Shown here piece by piece: positions 1 to 12,654 of a stretch of 64,000 nt of DNA. Origin of the DNA: Brachynemurus nebulosus (Eukaryota; Arthropoda; Insecta; Neuroptera; Myrmeleontidae); assembly GCA_035578155.1 (NCBI GenBank), contig JAPWDM010000003.1, positions 20,300,916 through 20,364,915 on the forward strand, in the 5' to 3' direction. Within the stretch, counting starts at the first letter, position 1. Every line of letters begins with the position of its first letter. The notes below the pieces were generated by a model that did not search any database, had not been told where the DNA came from, and worked only from the letters and a program-made list of their open reading frames with translations. A program made the position numbers and the translations under genes.

Positions 1-18
1 CATGCGGTGCTACAATAT

Positions 19-70
19 TCTCAACTGGAATTCGTGAATCATTCAGTTGGAATTCATAATTCCAGTTGAG
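19..70. repeat. Short perfect inverted repeat
   Basis: The word CTCAACTGGAATT near the left end returns as its exact reverse complement about 25 bases later, so the stretch can fold into a 13-bp stem. No element boundary is visible. It may be the tail of a foldback element cut by the window edge. Confidence 0.6.
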
Positions 71-1260
71 GATATGTGTACTCCGACCTCTTGGATTTAT
101 TATGTCTCCATCTCAATCAATTAAAAAATTCTATCAAAACCAAAACTTGCGGTTTCATTGTCTGTAGGAAGTCTAAAATTTGTAGTGGTTTTAGTGTAAG
201 TGTATCCATTTTGTTATTTGGCAGTTACTTAGGGAATGCAGTTCTAGTCATATTACCAAGAATTTTGAAAGAGCTCGATATTATTTTCAGCAAAAAGTCA
301 TATGAACGGTAATAAAAATGGTTCAATTTTATATCATCAAAATATTTCTCAAGAATTCGTCTGTGAGAAGAAATTCAATTGTTCTTTTGTCTTTTATATA
401 CTTACGTATTCAATAATAATTTTCTTTGCAATATTAATTCAACCATATTTTTTAATCACACTGTATTTTCATACGTACATATAATATATACTTACAAACA
501 TACACTCATACATACATGCATGTTGTATGTACGCGTTGCTTTTGTTAATTGATGTTGTAACAAGTATGCGGTGGCAATTTATAAAGATTCACTGATAAAG
601 TGAAATAGACAATCAAACGTCTTATTGGATTAATAATAATTATATTGAAAGACGCAGAGGATAGAAAATCTGGATGTTAATTTACGATATTACCTAAATT
701 TATAGAATAATAAATATTATAGTTATCTATACCTGTGTATATACATAAGAAAAATGAACAACACTATACAAATATATTATTAACATAAATCATATCTTTT
801 TGGAAAACCCGTAGGTTTCCAAAATTTCCTGAAGAGCTTTTACAGTGCAATAGAATTAGTTGTAATTTTAACCCAAATAACATACTTTCCGTAACAATCA
901 TCTACAATTAATATAATTGTAACTAATGATATTTCGCTGCTTTTATCAAATCCGACGAGAGGAGGTAGTCGGTGCTGAAACCCCGAGGCCCGGATTTGAA
1001 AAGGGAGCTCGGCCAAATAAAAGAGAGCTTTATCTTTTTTTTTTTTGTTTGTCACTTGTATTTTTTGGGAAAATTTTTTAACATGACATATATTCGTACA
1101 GTCAGGAGTAGAATGACCCACATGCAAACGATCTAACAGTTCTGAACAAGTGGTAGATCCTTATAGAATTGCGGTTTTCAACAGAATCATATTAAAAAGT
1201 TACCACTGTGGTGCGATTACCATACGATTTTTATATTGTTTTCGTAAATATTTTGATATC
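71..1260. other. AT-rich sequence without a recognisable gene
   Basis: Open frames here are short and of low complexity. A GC-richer patch near 955-1015 followed by a poly-T run (about 1030-1045) looks like decayed repeat sequence. I see no domain, splice pattern or RNA gene. Confidence 0.5.
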
Positions 1261-1263
1261 ACT

Positions 1264-1455
1264 GTATACTTTTGGTATAGAATCGCTGCGACTTTACTAC
1301 TTTTAATACAAAAGTGTTATGATCTTACTACTTTTGATATAGAATCGCTGTAACCTTACTACTTTTGGTACAGAATCGCTGTAACCTTACTACTTTTGGT
1401 GCAGAATTACTATAATCCTACTGCTTTTGTAAGAGAACAGCTGTAATCTCCCTAC
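1264..1455. repeat. Minisatellite, ~31-bp unit
   Basis: Five to six degenerate copies of a unit with consensus CTTACTACTTTTGGTACAG followed by AATCGCTGTAAC. The central copies (about 1325-1415) are closest to each other and the outer ones decay. A related unit forms a second array near 52.9 kb. Confidence 0.75.
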
Positions 1456-1735
1456 TCTTGGTAAAGAAATTTGATGGGTAAAATTACCGGAGATATATCG
1501 ATCTTAACTAAAGGTAGGTTCGAGTTAATATCTAACTATCTTCACTCTTGAGAAAAATCTTTGTATAGATACAATGGGAATAGTTTAATAAAATTAATAT
1601 AGGTTTCAGAATAGTTACAAAATTTGGATACATTTTAAATAAATTACATAATTATTTTGAATAAATATTGTAATACCCACATATTTATAAAATTGTGATT
1701 CTGGAATGTAAATTCATTCATTAAATAAATCAATA

Positions 1736-2963
1736 TTGTCTTCATCAGGGGGCATGTTCACACAGTACCTGGAGTAAGTTTACACATTTCTAAAATGAAA
1801 AACTTTAAGGGTAATACTTAATTGAAAATAGGCACAAATAAATATGTAAGTCAGTTTCATTAACAAAAAAAAAGAATATAAAACTTCAAATTCAAATACT
1901 AAAAAAAGGATAAAATAACGACAAATTGACAATAATTAATATACAAATTAGTATGAAATAATGAGTAGAATCTACAAATCGGCTGGAATCTCACATTCAA
2001 AATTTCTTTCACGGTTCACGCATACAAGAAAAATTGAATCAGTTTCAATTTACCTACAGTAATTAAGTGTTCATCTCTTACTCTTACACTATGTGCATTA
2101 TATCCAGTATGCACCCGGTTTCGAATTTTTGAATCGTTTAAAGCAGTATATACAAGTACAGTTCTCATCTTCATTTTCATTATGCGACTCACATGAACCG
2201 TCATCTTTTCGTTTTGTAATTATTACATTTTTGCTATTTTTGTCTTTCTAGAGCAAAACAACTTATTATTTCGTTTTTCTTTTCTTATTCTTGAAAATAT
2301 CTTTCTTTACCTTTTCTTCCTGTCTTTACTGGTTCTTTTTCTTGGATCTGTTTTCTTAAATGGTCACACATCTTCTAGAGTTTGAAAAAATCTAATACCA
2401 TATGTTTCAGCAATGGGTTGTCCAGAAGACTAGATACGACACACGTTTAGAAATCGATTGCATGTCCGGAAGTAGATGAGAGTACTGTGGAAGCAGATGG
2501 AGCACATTCGGAAAGAAGCGTTAATGAATCAACAAACCAAACGCGATTTAAAGAGTGTGTAAACATCCCCCATATGCTTTGTGTAAACTTGCCCCTTCGG
2601 CATATTTTGAACAAAATGTAATCTATAGATTTTTGTATTGAAATTGACATTTAACAGGCTGTCTTAAAATAACCGTAAAAGAACGGCCTAACAAGATAAT
2701 CTATTATGAATTGTAAAGATCTAATAGTATAATTATTATTAACACTAACATAGTGGTGTAAAAAATTACTCACTTCAATAAAAATCACAAATTCTGTTCA
2801 ATGATGTTTGTTACTAATATTACTGGTTCCAAACTGACATGATTGCAAATGTCAGTCTCGGTAACTCGTCTGAGCTGGCAAGTATTGCGCTCCAACTAAC
2901 GATTTGAGATCTATAAGAACTGTGTAAACTTGCCCCTGTACCAAACTTACCCCTGTCTACCCT
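1736..2963. mobile_element. Degenerate TIR element with repeated AAACTTGCCCC motifs
   Basis: Near the left edge are a GGGGGC block and AAGTTTACAC. Near the right edge the inverted form occurs as GTGTAAACTTGCCCC, then ACTTACCCCTGTCTACCC and TA. Two further copies of GTGTAAAC followed by CCCC lie inside (about 2560-2601). The layout resembles the TA-flanked elements elsewhere in the window, but the left terminus is eroded, so the boundaries are approximate. No transposase is recognisable. Confidence 0.4.
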
Positions 2964-4030
2964 ACAATATCGCCGAAATAAGACCTCAATTATAACGTGG
3001 TTCAAAATTTCACCTACAGAAGGCGATTTATAAGAAGTAATATTAATGAACATATTGCGGAAATTACTTGCAAACAAAATAAATCCCACTAATACATCGA
3101 TTTAAAAAAAAAATGATTTGGCCTCCAACATCATTCATTCGTGTTTCATTTCAGTTGACACTTCCTCAACGCTTAAAAAAAAGATGTCGTTCATTTTTTC
3201 CAAACTTTTTTTAGTCGCCTCAAATTGCGTTAAACTTATAAAAGCATTCAATTTTGTTCTCGAATTTCAGTTTTTGTAAATTTTTCGTTTGTGAAACACC
3301 AGTGTTCCGCGGACTGCAGTTTGGAAAAATTTGTAAAGAACCTTTTTAGTGTACCTACCCTCAAATTTATATAGAAATGAAAACGTAAATATTGAATAAA
3401 GTATTCCAAATCCTGATCGATACATTTCTAGAACATTCTATCTCCGGCTAGTTAAAAAATCATACGTTAATAAAACTGTTCCATTGTTTCTCTATTATTG
3501 ATCAACAATATATTCAATTTATTGATATTATTTTCTTGTTTTCCGATAAAAAGGAAAATTATTTCAATATATCAACAAAATATTATTAAAGAGCTGTGAA
3601 AATTTTTTTTTGTTCCATGAAAGAAAACTAATATTAATAAAATACAAAATGTGGCCCGCCATTATTATACTATTATTACTGTAGTAAATAAACTTCAATA
3701 TGAGTTTGGTTTGTAATAAAAATAATTTTTATAAGTATAGAAAAGAGAGTGAAAAGAGGAAAGAACAGAATCAGCCAAACCACATCTGACGTTAAATACG
3801 TACAAATAATTTTATATTGCAGTCTAATATAGAAAAGAACTATAAATTAACCCACCAATATTTTTTATGGTAAACTTAAGATAACTAAGGAAATTATTCA
3901 TGATTGTGCGAAAGATTTGAATAAGGATAAGATGATTGTCAAAATTAGATCAGAAGTAGATCTTACAGAAGAAAAAAAGACAAACCAGTATAATATGTGC
4001 AGACTCAGAGTCCTGCAAATCCGTATAAAC
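2964..4030. other. AT-rich sequence, nothing recognised
   Basis: No frame has a domain. The sequence is rich in A and T homopolymers and has no tandem or inverted structure that I could support. Confidence 0.5.
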
Positions 4031-4474
4031 CACAGGTTCCCAAGCTTTTGCCGCCCAGTTTATTTTTATTTTTTTTTTTATTTTTATATATTTTATATTA
4101 CATTTTATACTAAGGAGTTACATGGGACTTTTTTAGCAAAAAGATACTATTTTTGCGATTTTTTTTTACAATACACCAATACCTCGCTTTGGGTCGTTTC
4201 GGTTTGCATTTTTTCAAAGTTGCGTCATTGCTGAATTAGTATTAATTTTCACTGTGCGTCGTTCGATTTTCGAAGTTGCGTTGTTTTGGGTTCAAGTCTT
4301 TAATTTTTTTTTCGAAATTTTTTAGACAAACGCAAACATTAGACCAATTTCTTGTGAAAGAAAGCCGACTTACGACAACAGCTACTATAGACTCATCAGA
4401 TAGTGATTTATTTTTACTTTGTTTTTATAAATTAATTGATTGCTTTATTTTGTTTTAATTGAATTTGTTTTTTT

Positions 4475-4507
4475 ATATCGTCGAACCTCGGGTCTCTTCG
4501 ACGATAT
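4475..4507. repeat. Perfect 11-bp hairpin
   Basis: ATATCGTCGAA at 4475-4485 pairs exactly with TTCGACGATAT at 4497-4507 around an 11-base loop. It stands out from the surrounding A/T runs. Function unknown. Confidence 0.6.
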
Positions 4508-6108
4508 ATTGCAACGGGTCTGTGACCGATCTGAAATATCTAAAACTTCAGGTGCGCCTAATATTTTTTTTCCTATTTTTTTCCTATGGGGTTAATTATC
4601 ATATAAGATATTTTTTTTTTATGAACGCTACATTTTAAGAAAAAAAACTATTAATGGTATTTATAATAATTAAACGAATTAAAAGCATATTTTTTTTAAT
4701 ATTAAATCCAAAAACACAAATAAAATGCCCCCCATATTTTAAAATATGTCCTACGGCTTTCAAATGTCAAGTTGTGTATAGAAATAGTATATTTCTCACA
4801 TTTAAAAACATACGTAACAGTAGTTTGAAATGCTTCTATAAGTTTGCATTTTTTCTTAAGAATAACTTCTTTGTGAAAATAAAAATTTTAAAAAGATGAT
4901 AAGTAGAACTGTCTTATTTAATTTATATAAAACATTTTGAATTTATTTTTAATTTTTATAAAACAAAAAAATATCCGATGACGTAGACGCTGAAAATTAT
5001 AATACATATACATATTTTTACTGTCAGTTCATTGTGATTCAGTATGTTGGTATCCTATTACCAAATTCAAAATCGCAAAATACCAACAATAACACTCACT
5101 TCTTTTTTGTTATAAAGCGTAGTTTACATTATGCCTATTTATTGTCAGTTAGTTTAGAGACATCTTTAAATTTATTACTAAGCACTTAATTTTCTATTTT
5201 AGCTTTCAAATATGAAAGCTAATAATATAAAAAATATTGAAATAGATCGGGAACCATTTTTTGGATACATTTTACATGTTTAAAAAGCAACTTTTTAATT
5301 TATTTTTAAGAAGCTTAGATTGTGTTATGTAAATATGTACCTATATACAAAACAAACACCATATATTCATATGCATGTATGTTTGTATTACCCATGTATT
5401 ACCATATTTAATATTTTTATAACCTTAAAAACCGTCAGGGCTTATTTGTTTGTGATTTTTCTTGTAATTTAGATTTTAAAACAATTTATTAAATATTATT
5501 GTTATTTGATTGAGAGAGAATAATTCTGGTAAGTATTGCGCATACGTATAACACTGAATAAATAAAATTAAAATCAAATTTTTAATGAGTTATTAACCTT
5601 TACAGAAAAATGTAGCATTATTTCTCGAAGATTTTGAAGAAAATTATTCAACTAAATCCGAAATATTTAAAGAAAAATCTAGCAGCATTCAAGGCAAAGC
5701 AAACTGGACAAAAATATAAGAATTTTCGGAAGCAGAATTATCTACTTATTGTAAATACTGAATAATCACTTATTATTACACAAGAGGTTTGCATTTTCTC
5801 GAATAAATTTAGGTTTGTCTAACGAAAATTTGTTGCCTAGCAATTTAACCTAAATTCTTTATCAGTTAAATTTACCAATACGAATTTTTGTTTCATTTTT
5901 ATCGTGTTTACCTACAATGAAATGTTTTGTACCATTTTGCTTTCGAGACTACGAAAGTAGCGAAAGCATTGTGATCACTTTTGAAAAATAAAAAATTTTT
6001 TCCCTCCAAAATAAAATTATTTACGCACGTTTTAGAGCTTCTTGAACAATTTTGGTGCGGTGTTTGTCCATCCGTGCGTCTGTCTGTAGGTCTGTATGTC
6101 GCCAGTTT

Positions 6109-6410
6109 TCACTAAGTGGCATAACTCCTGAACTATTCAATTGTTTTTAATGAAATTTTCAAAAATTATGCAGTTTGGTTTCTAGATGGTCCCCTATGAA
6201 TTTAATTGAAATCGGAGTAATGGTAGCTACGCCGCTACCATGATATTTCCATTAATATACTAAATTACACCAAGTGCCATAACTTCTGAACTATTCAATT
6301 CTTTTTTTATGAAATTGTCAGAAATTATGCGGTCTGGTTCCTAGATAGTTCCCTACAAATTTCATTGCATTCGGAGTAATAGTATCCACGGCGCTACCAT
6401 GAAATCCAAT
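6109..6410. repeat. Two tandem ~150-bp repeats
   Basis: Two diverged head-to-tail copies each carry AAGTGGCATAACTCCTGAAC (second copy AAGTGCCATAACTTCTGAAC), then CTATTCAATT, ATCGGAGTAATGGTA and CGCCGCTACCATGA or close variants. They abut the left arm of the foldback element that starts at 6420. No coding potential was recognised. Confidence 0.65.
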
Positions 6411-6419
6411 TAAATGTCA

Positions 6420-7421
6420 ATATCTTATTTACTGCTAGTCCCACTTCGCTCAAATTTTTAAAGTATTTTAGGGGTTAGTTTCTAAAATATTTTTTCTATT
6501 ATTTTATAATTTAACCTTTAAGTTTTTTGAGTTACAACAATTTTTTATGAACTTTAAGGCGAAAATATAATTTCACGGTATACATATAATATATATAATA
6601 TACGGCATATTTAAAGTCTTTTACGAATACGAGGAAGCTGTGTGCCGCAGCCCATTGGCAGCGTATTTTATAATGTTACAGATGTAAGATTTTTAAAAAT
6701 ATGTATTTTTGTTGCGTTATTTGATTGGAATTTTTTGAAAACAATTGCTAAACCTGGTTTGTTTTGCAGAAATACACGCAAAAAAGTTATTTTTGTAGTT
6801 TTTGTGACATTTATTTATAGTCCATTTCACTTAAATTTAACCATACTTCGTCGCTTATGAATTTAAATAATTTCCGTCTCCTTGGCTTTATCTCGTTCTC
6901 GTTCATCATCAAAATTGCAGTTTGTTTTTAGAAAAGAATAGACGATTGATTTATTTTCAGTATAAGAATTATTTAATTTTTTAACTTTAACTCATGATCA
7001 GTTGTATTTGAAATAGGGTATAATTATTTTTCATAGAGCGCAACCGAGTAACAAAAAGGTTTTCACATATATTATTGTAACTTATCCATGAGGAAGCTGT
7101 GTGCTACACCCCATTGGCAGCGTATTTTTCGTTGTAAAAATCTATTCTAACTTATTTTTCCACGGTAGAAATGAAAAAACGCTGCCAATGGGGTGTAGCA
7201 GACAGCTTCCTCGTACTCGAAAAAGACTTTAAAACAGTATTCTACCAAATATATATACCTATATATACCGTGAGATTATAATTTCACCGTAAAGTTCATA
7301 AAAATTGTTGTAATTCAAAATACTTAAAGGCTAAATTATAAAATAATAGCAAAACTATTTTAGAAACTAACCCCTAAAATACTTTAAAAATGCGAAGTGG
7401 GATTAGCAGTAAATAAGATAT
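6420..7421. mobile_element. Foldback element with ~250-bp inverted arms
   Basis: The left arm (about 6420-6670) and right arm (about 7163-7421) are near-perfect reverse complements, starting with ATATCTTATTTACTGCTA. Both arms contain the word GAGGAAGCTGTGTG followed by a CCCATTGGCAGCG block. A third copy at 7090-7122 pairs with 7180-7212 to make an inner hairpin. No transposase ORF is present, so this is a non-autonomous foldback or large MITE. No clear target duplication was found. Confidence 0.7.
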
Positions 7422-7496
7422 AATATAAAAATCTCATGTCACAATGTTTGGCTAGGATAAGCTCTGAAATTACTGAACCGATTTTGATGTGAGACG

Positions 7497-7541
7497 ATAT
7501 TACTTAGTGCGTGTCAAACACGCACTTGACGAATTTTTTTC
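7497..7541. repeat. Dispersed hairpin word, copy 1
   Basis: ACTTAGTGCGTGTCAAACAC runs into GCACTTGACGAATT and a T run. AGTGCGTGT pairs with ACACGCACT as a hairpin. A close copy lies near 44791-44835. It may be the terminus of an unidentified element family. Confidence 0.55.
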
Positions 7542-7935
7542 TTTTGTATGTATGTAATAAAATTTTATATTATTTTGTTTTTTAAATGTTTACGTACTTT
7601 GTTCAATTTTCTTTTTAAAAAGTAGTATTTTCGTAACCCTGAGACCTATCTTTGATCTTTACGTGGTTTGCTATAGAAAATCATAATTCACTTTGCGTCG
7701 TTTCAATTTGCGTCGTGTTTTTTTGGAACGTAACCACGACGCAAATTGAGATATTGGTGTATAAGAAAATATAATTTATTTTAATTTTTGGCATATTATT
7801 ATATATTATTTTGAGACACTGTAAAACAATTTTTATGAAAAAAAATAATTCGCTTATTGGCAGCTAGTTTTTGAAAATCGCTGATTTTTCGCCGTAAGCA
7901 GAGTAACTCGTGAAATTCCTACCTAAAATAAAAAA

Positions 7936-8160
7936 CAAAATTTTTCTATTAGTAGATGCTTATGGCTTGTACTTGAACGAAAAATTACTGTTTCCGTTCA
8001 TTACATCTCATTTTACAAGAATATCAACAAAAAACACGAGAATTTTTACCAAAAATCAAAATTTTTTGTTTAAAATACTGTTAAAAAGTTGAAATTTCAT
8101 TTATTTTTAAATTTCTTTGTTCAAGTACAAGCCATAAGCATTCACCAATAGAAAAAAATT
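7936..8160. repeat. Inverted repeat pair (foldback remnant)
   Basis: GATGCTTATGGCTTGTACTT near 7957 reappears inverted as AAGTACAAGCCATAAGCATT near 8124, with AT-rich extensions of both arms. The spacer is about 130 bp and AT-rich. No ORF or target duplication was recognised. Confidence 0.65.
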
Positions 8161-8599
8161 TCCAAAAGTTGGAATAAATTAGGTTTTTTGCTAAAAATAA
8201 AAGTCATATAACCCTTTAACACTGATTTTTCTGCTCGTTACTGTACGTAATATTTTAACAATAATCATTCTTAAGCGGTCAGAGTCATGTAAGCGCGTAA
8301 GTATCGAATACGTGTCTGATCATTTCCTCTCAAGTGTCGTATAGATCTGTCGTCCGCCGAGAATTTTAAGTAAAAAAAAATAATTCGCGAATTGCTTATA
8401 AATTTTTTCAAGAGGGGTCGGCAGAGGTAAGATTTTTTATAGAGGGGGGGGGGGTAGAGCACAAAGTTTGGAAACCGCTGAGCAAGTCCATCCGTGTGTT
8501 ACAGGGATTTTCTTGAAACCAATGTAACCTAGGAACCTGAAAATTCAATATGATGATGACTCGCATATACATATATCGCTAATCAATGATTATGAAATA

Positions 8600-8720
8600 G
8601 TATATTTTGTGCAATAAGTGCGGAAAATTGTCGATTGCCCACGAAAGCGAATTTGAGTGCGCTCATTCGCTTAAGTGGGCAATCGACAATCCCGCACGAG
8701 TTACACATACTATTTTTTAT
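8600..8720. mobile_element. Palindromic MITE-like element
   Basis: ATTGTCGATTGCCCAC (8627-8642) pairs exactly with 8675-8690. The stem continues inward through AAGCGAAT and outward through GTGCGG, with weaker similarity to about 8600 and 8720. The outer word AGTATRTGTG is shared with the neighbouring repeat family at 8865. Confidence 0.65.
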
Positions 8721-8864
8721 TACGAATTTCACATACTTTTTCCTATTATTATTACTATTTTTGACATTTTTATTATTTTTTAAAATAATATTTTTGAGTG
8801 TTCGTCTTTTTTTTCTGAATTAAATATTGTTTAAAATTACTTTGTTGGTGGTTTCTATAGAAAT

Positions 8865-9251
8865 AATTATGAAGTATTTATTAAATGAAAAATCAAGAGG
8901 CGGCTTTGCGTGTTTTGATTAAATTTTGCGTGTTTTATTGTCAATTTGCGTGTGGAAAGTTACTTTCCACACGAAAAAAAGTATGTGGAAAGAGTACAGT
9001 GGGCAAACAGCTATTTTGCGTACAGAAATGTGTGCGCCAAGTTAGTACTTCTCCCGCATGAGTAATAAAAAAATATTTACTCTAGATTTAAATGAAGGGC
9101 CAGTTTGATCCAAAGGCAAAAATGTTTTAATTAATATATCTTGTGAGGTATTATTTAAAAGAACTATTTATAAAGATTCAAATTTTTTTTTTAATTTCTA
9201 GTCTGATAATTTTAATGGTATAGCTTAAAAATGGTTAAAAATTAGCGTTTC
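8865..9251. repeat. Dispersed ~385-bp repeat, copy 1
   Basis: This copy is almost identical to 10344-10727 in the same orientation. It holds a small palindrome (GTGTGGAAAGTTACTTTCCACAC-like, near 8949-8972), three ATTTTGCGTG-type words and GTTTGATCCAAAGGC. Weaker relatives lie near 20600-20800 and flank the hAT insertion at 54.8 kb. I considered LTRs, but the ends are not TG..CA and no primer-binding site follows. Confidence 0.75.
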
Positions 9252-9836
9252 GATCCAATAAAATAGAAAAAATCTTACTTTTGTTAACCTAGCATTTAAT
9301 TATTATAAAAAGAAACTAAACACAACAATCCAATTCAGTTTTTTGGGAATTATTGTAAATCATTATTATCGCGTTCGAATCTTTGTAATGTGTTTGAATA
9401 TTTTAATTGTTATAATCATTGTAGTGATCATTGTGTTTAACTATTATTTTCATCAAATAAATTCGACTTTATTAAAATTTAATCTTTGATTTTTATTTGA
9501 AAATTTACGAAGTTTTCAGTAATTAAGTTTTAAATAAATAGTAAGAACATTAAATTAAAATTACCAACAAATACGACGAACTATTAAATTAGAACAATTA
9601 AGTAAATAAAATCAGGAAGGACAAATAAGTAGCTTTGAGTGAAAAGTGAAGAAAAGAAACTTAGTGAAAAGCACAAAAGAACTTGTAACCCAAAAAGCTC
9701 CGTTTCTTAGTTTTACCGAAAAAATCTACGTGGCGATCCGACCAATCCGGAGGATCCAGTGTTGCATCCAATTAAGGAATCATTCTACGTCAAGGACCGG
9801 GCGCGTGTTTCCACTACATTAATTGGAGGTCGCGAC

Positions 9837-9907
<71 letters not shown>

Positions 9908-10343
9908 TATATTTGTAAAAAAAAATTTTATTTCAGTTCAAAGAAAACATAAAAAGTATCCATGAGTTTCTTTTATTACATCGTCAGTATTTTTCTTATT
10001 TAGTTTCTCTAGTAGTAAAAATTAGCTAGAAATTGTCGCTCAAAATAAAATCTTTTTTCTATATTACGTCCGAATTATCTGCCAGACAGGAACGAGTTGT
10101 CACTGGATTGACAAAAATATATCAGGTGACTCATTTTTATCCACGACGGGATGGAGAAGGTATATGCGTTAGGGGTGAGATGTGTGTGTGTGTTTGTATT
10201 TATTATGTTACAATTTATCTCCAAAACGGCTTAATCAATTTCAATGCCTTTATTTATTTATTTTTTTTTTTTTTTTTGTTTGAAAACTTTTAATTCCGGG
10301 ATGGTTCTTAGCCAGGTTTAGTAAAATTTGTTCAACCGTTTCC
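9252..10343. other. Spacer between the two ~385-bp repeats, with (TA)n
   Basis: AT-rich sequence with an AATAAA near 9459, a purine-rich stretch (9610-9690) and GTGGCGATCCGACCAATCCG near 9730. These recall a worn retrotransposon leader, but no gag or pol frame is recognisable. A (TA)n tract interrupts it and a short TG run lies near 10185. Confidence 0.4.
9838..9905. repeat. (TA)n microsatellite
   Basis: About 33 uninterrupted TA units directly follow TCGCGACATG. The Tyr-Ile ORF read across it is an artefact of the dinucleotide. Confidence 0.95.
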
Positions 10344-10727
10344 AATTATGAAGTATTTATTAAATGAAAAATCAAGAGGCGGCTTTGCATGTTTTGATTA
10401 AATTTTGCGTGTTTTATTGTCAATTTGCGTGTGGAAAGTTACTTTCCACACGCAAAAAAGTATGTGGAAAGAGTACAGTGGGCAAACAGCTATTTTGCGT
10501 ACAGAAATGTGTGCGCCAAGTTAGTACTTTTCCCGCATGAGTAATTAAAAAATATTTACTCTAGATTTAAATGCAGGGCCAGTTTGATCCAAAGGCAAAA
10601 ATGTTTTAATTAATATATCCTGTGAGGTATTATTTAAATGAACTAGTTATAAAATTCAAATTTTTTTTAATTTCTAGTCTGGTAATTTTAATGGTATAGC
10701 TTAAAAATGGTTAAAAATTAGCGTTTC
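10344..10727. repeat. Dispersed ~385-bp repeat, copy 2
   Basis: Direct copy of 8865-9251 with only scattered substitutions and 1-3 base indels, ending at the same GCGTTTC word. The similar age of the copies suggests a recent duplication or two recent insertions. Confidence 0.75.
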
Positions 10728-12654
10728 TTCTTCGCTTAACCTCCTAGGTTTCTAAGACTAAAATTTAAAAATTTATTAGGGTTAATAGATATGGAATCAT
10801 AAATTTCAGGAATACTATAGATTTTTACAAAAGTGTAAGAGTTGGTAAAGAAAGCTATTTTATATAACAAGAGAAAACACGGTAATGAACGACATTACGA
10901 TTATGTTTTAGGACAATTAATTCATACATTCTTCAGTTATCACAAGTAAATTTAGATAAAATTTAAATATACATAAATAAATAAAGTTTAATTTGGTCTA
11001 CTAGTATAAACGGTTGATTTAACTGGCAAAGACAAATTTTTCACAACACCAAAATTTATTTAATGAGAACAAACTGTTTTCTTCATAATAGGTAATACAT
11101 TCAAACGTTAAACTTTTTTTTACTTGATATCCTTTTCATAAGATATTATGTTTTTCTTAACTTCTTTCGCTATTTTGTCATACAAATTAATATGATTATT
11201 CCATTTGCTAAATGGTTTTCACAGATTAATCAAAAATAAATATTTCTGTGATATACTACCATTAAAAAGTTTGATAACAGCTATATCTCTTATTTCGAGT
11301 TTACATAAAATATTTATAGAGTATTTATCTGAAATTTTTCTAATTTTTAAACAGGCACCTATTCGTGGTCAAATACTTCTCTAAAATACATCTGTTGGTA
11401 AAGGGTGTCGCCAAGAGGGGGGTAGGAGAGGACAGTTTCTCCTCTCTAAAAGCTGGAAAAAGTTGCAAAAAATCTCAGATTTGTGAAAAACTCGAGAATT
11501 AAAAATCAAATGAAAGATTAACATTACGTGTAGAGCAGAAGTTACCTATAATGTCAAATTTTTCTGCTAGGAGTGTGTAAAATTCTTGAAAAAGCCATAT
11601 CCTACTCTTTCTGAATAATTTCAGCAATTAAAAATAATAATAATTTTTAATTTATCTATTTTTTAACATATATAGCTCCAAAAACTGTTTGTCTTATGGC
11701 ATTTTATTCAAACGAGCAGCTACAAAAACTCATTCGGAACGAGATTGTGTAAATATCACTCGCACATTTTGGTTCAATCATTCTAAATAGTTTCATTTTT
11801 GCCTGGGAATGGCATTATTGAGAGTGGCATGATTCAAATAGAGCGATTCAAAATTTCGCTCGGAACAAAATGGTTTGACGGAAGGCGGTAGAATTCCTAC
11901 TGAGATATCGTGGAACAGCACTATAGACAGTACCTAAAAAGTGCACTCTTAAAAGACAAAAAAAAAAATATAAATAAGCAGCTGTGCGCAAACTTTTGAA
12001 TGTACTGTACATACAGTGTATATTTAATATCTTCAATAATAATATATTTGATGATGGTAGCTGTTTATTTGATTTTCATTTTTCCTTTGAAATTTTCATG
12101 CGAATACTATATATCAATTAATTTATCGATATTGTAGAAAAATTTTCCTTTCTTGTATTTTCCCTTTTCTTTTTTTCCGTTTGTCTATAGAAAAATATTG
12201 TCAGATAAACGTCATAACATTATATTTAATGGCATAAAGAGAAATTCAAAGGAGAAAATATTTTTGTGATTAAATGTCAAGAAATAAAGTGCTTTTTCTT
12301 TTGCACCAAGTTCCTTCGATTCGATCCATCCCGAAAATCAAACGAAAAAAAAAAATATTAGTTCAAATGAATAGAAGAAGAAATGGAAAAATGAAAGATG
12401 CCCTAATTTTTATGAACGCCAGCAAACATTATGAAAGATATAGAGTGAGAATTGGATGTATGTGAGAGAGAAAGATGATATAATAATTATACAAGTATTT
12501 GGACCAGGTGTTGCATAAAATGTAACATTTTGATATTGTTGGATTCTTTGATATTAGTAGCTCTAATCTTGTCCGGTAGGTAGTGCATCCGAATCCATCT
12601 CCTCGCATTAAAGAGAGTAATATATGTGTCAGACTGGAGTAGCTCTCGAAACAG
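10728..12654. other. AT-rich sequence, nothing recognised
   Basis: Only short AT-driven frames. A purine-rich patch near 11400-11450 (GCCAAGAGGGGGGTAGG) has no partner that I could find. Confidence 0.5.

Larger units (their letters stand above)
4033..8480. mobile_element. Possible old hAT-like element, eroded and invaded
   Basis: A CAGGTTCCCAAGCTTTTG end at the left and the inward-facing match CAGCGGTTTCCAAACTTTG (reverse complement of the right end) look like a hAT terminal pair. Inside them, 4166-4270 and 7690-7771 hold an inverted pair sharing ATACACCAATA and CGTCGT words. The 8-bp flanks do not match, so these could be ends of two different elements. Later foldback elements occupy the interior. 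Confidence 0.3.

Noticed and set aside
8865..10727. Intact LTR retrotransposon
   Set aside because: No TG..CA ends, no primer-binding site after the first copy and no gag or pol frame in the 1.1-kb spacer.
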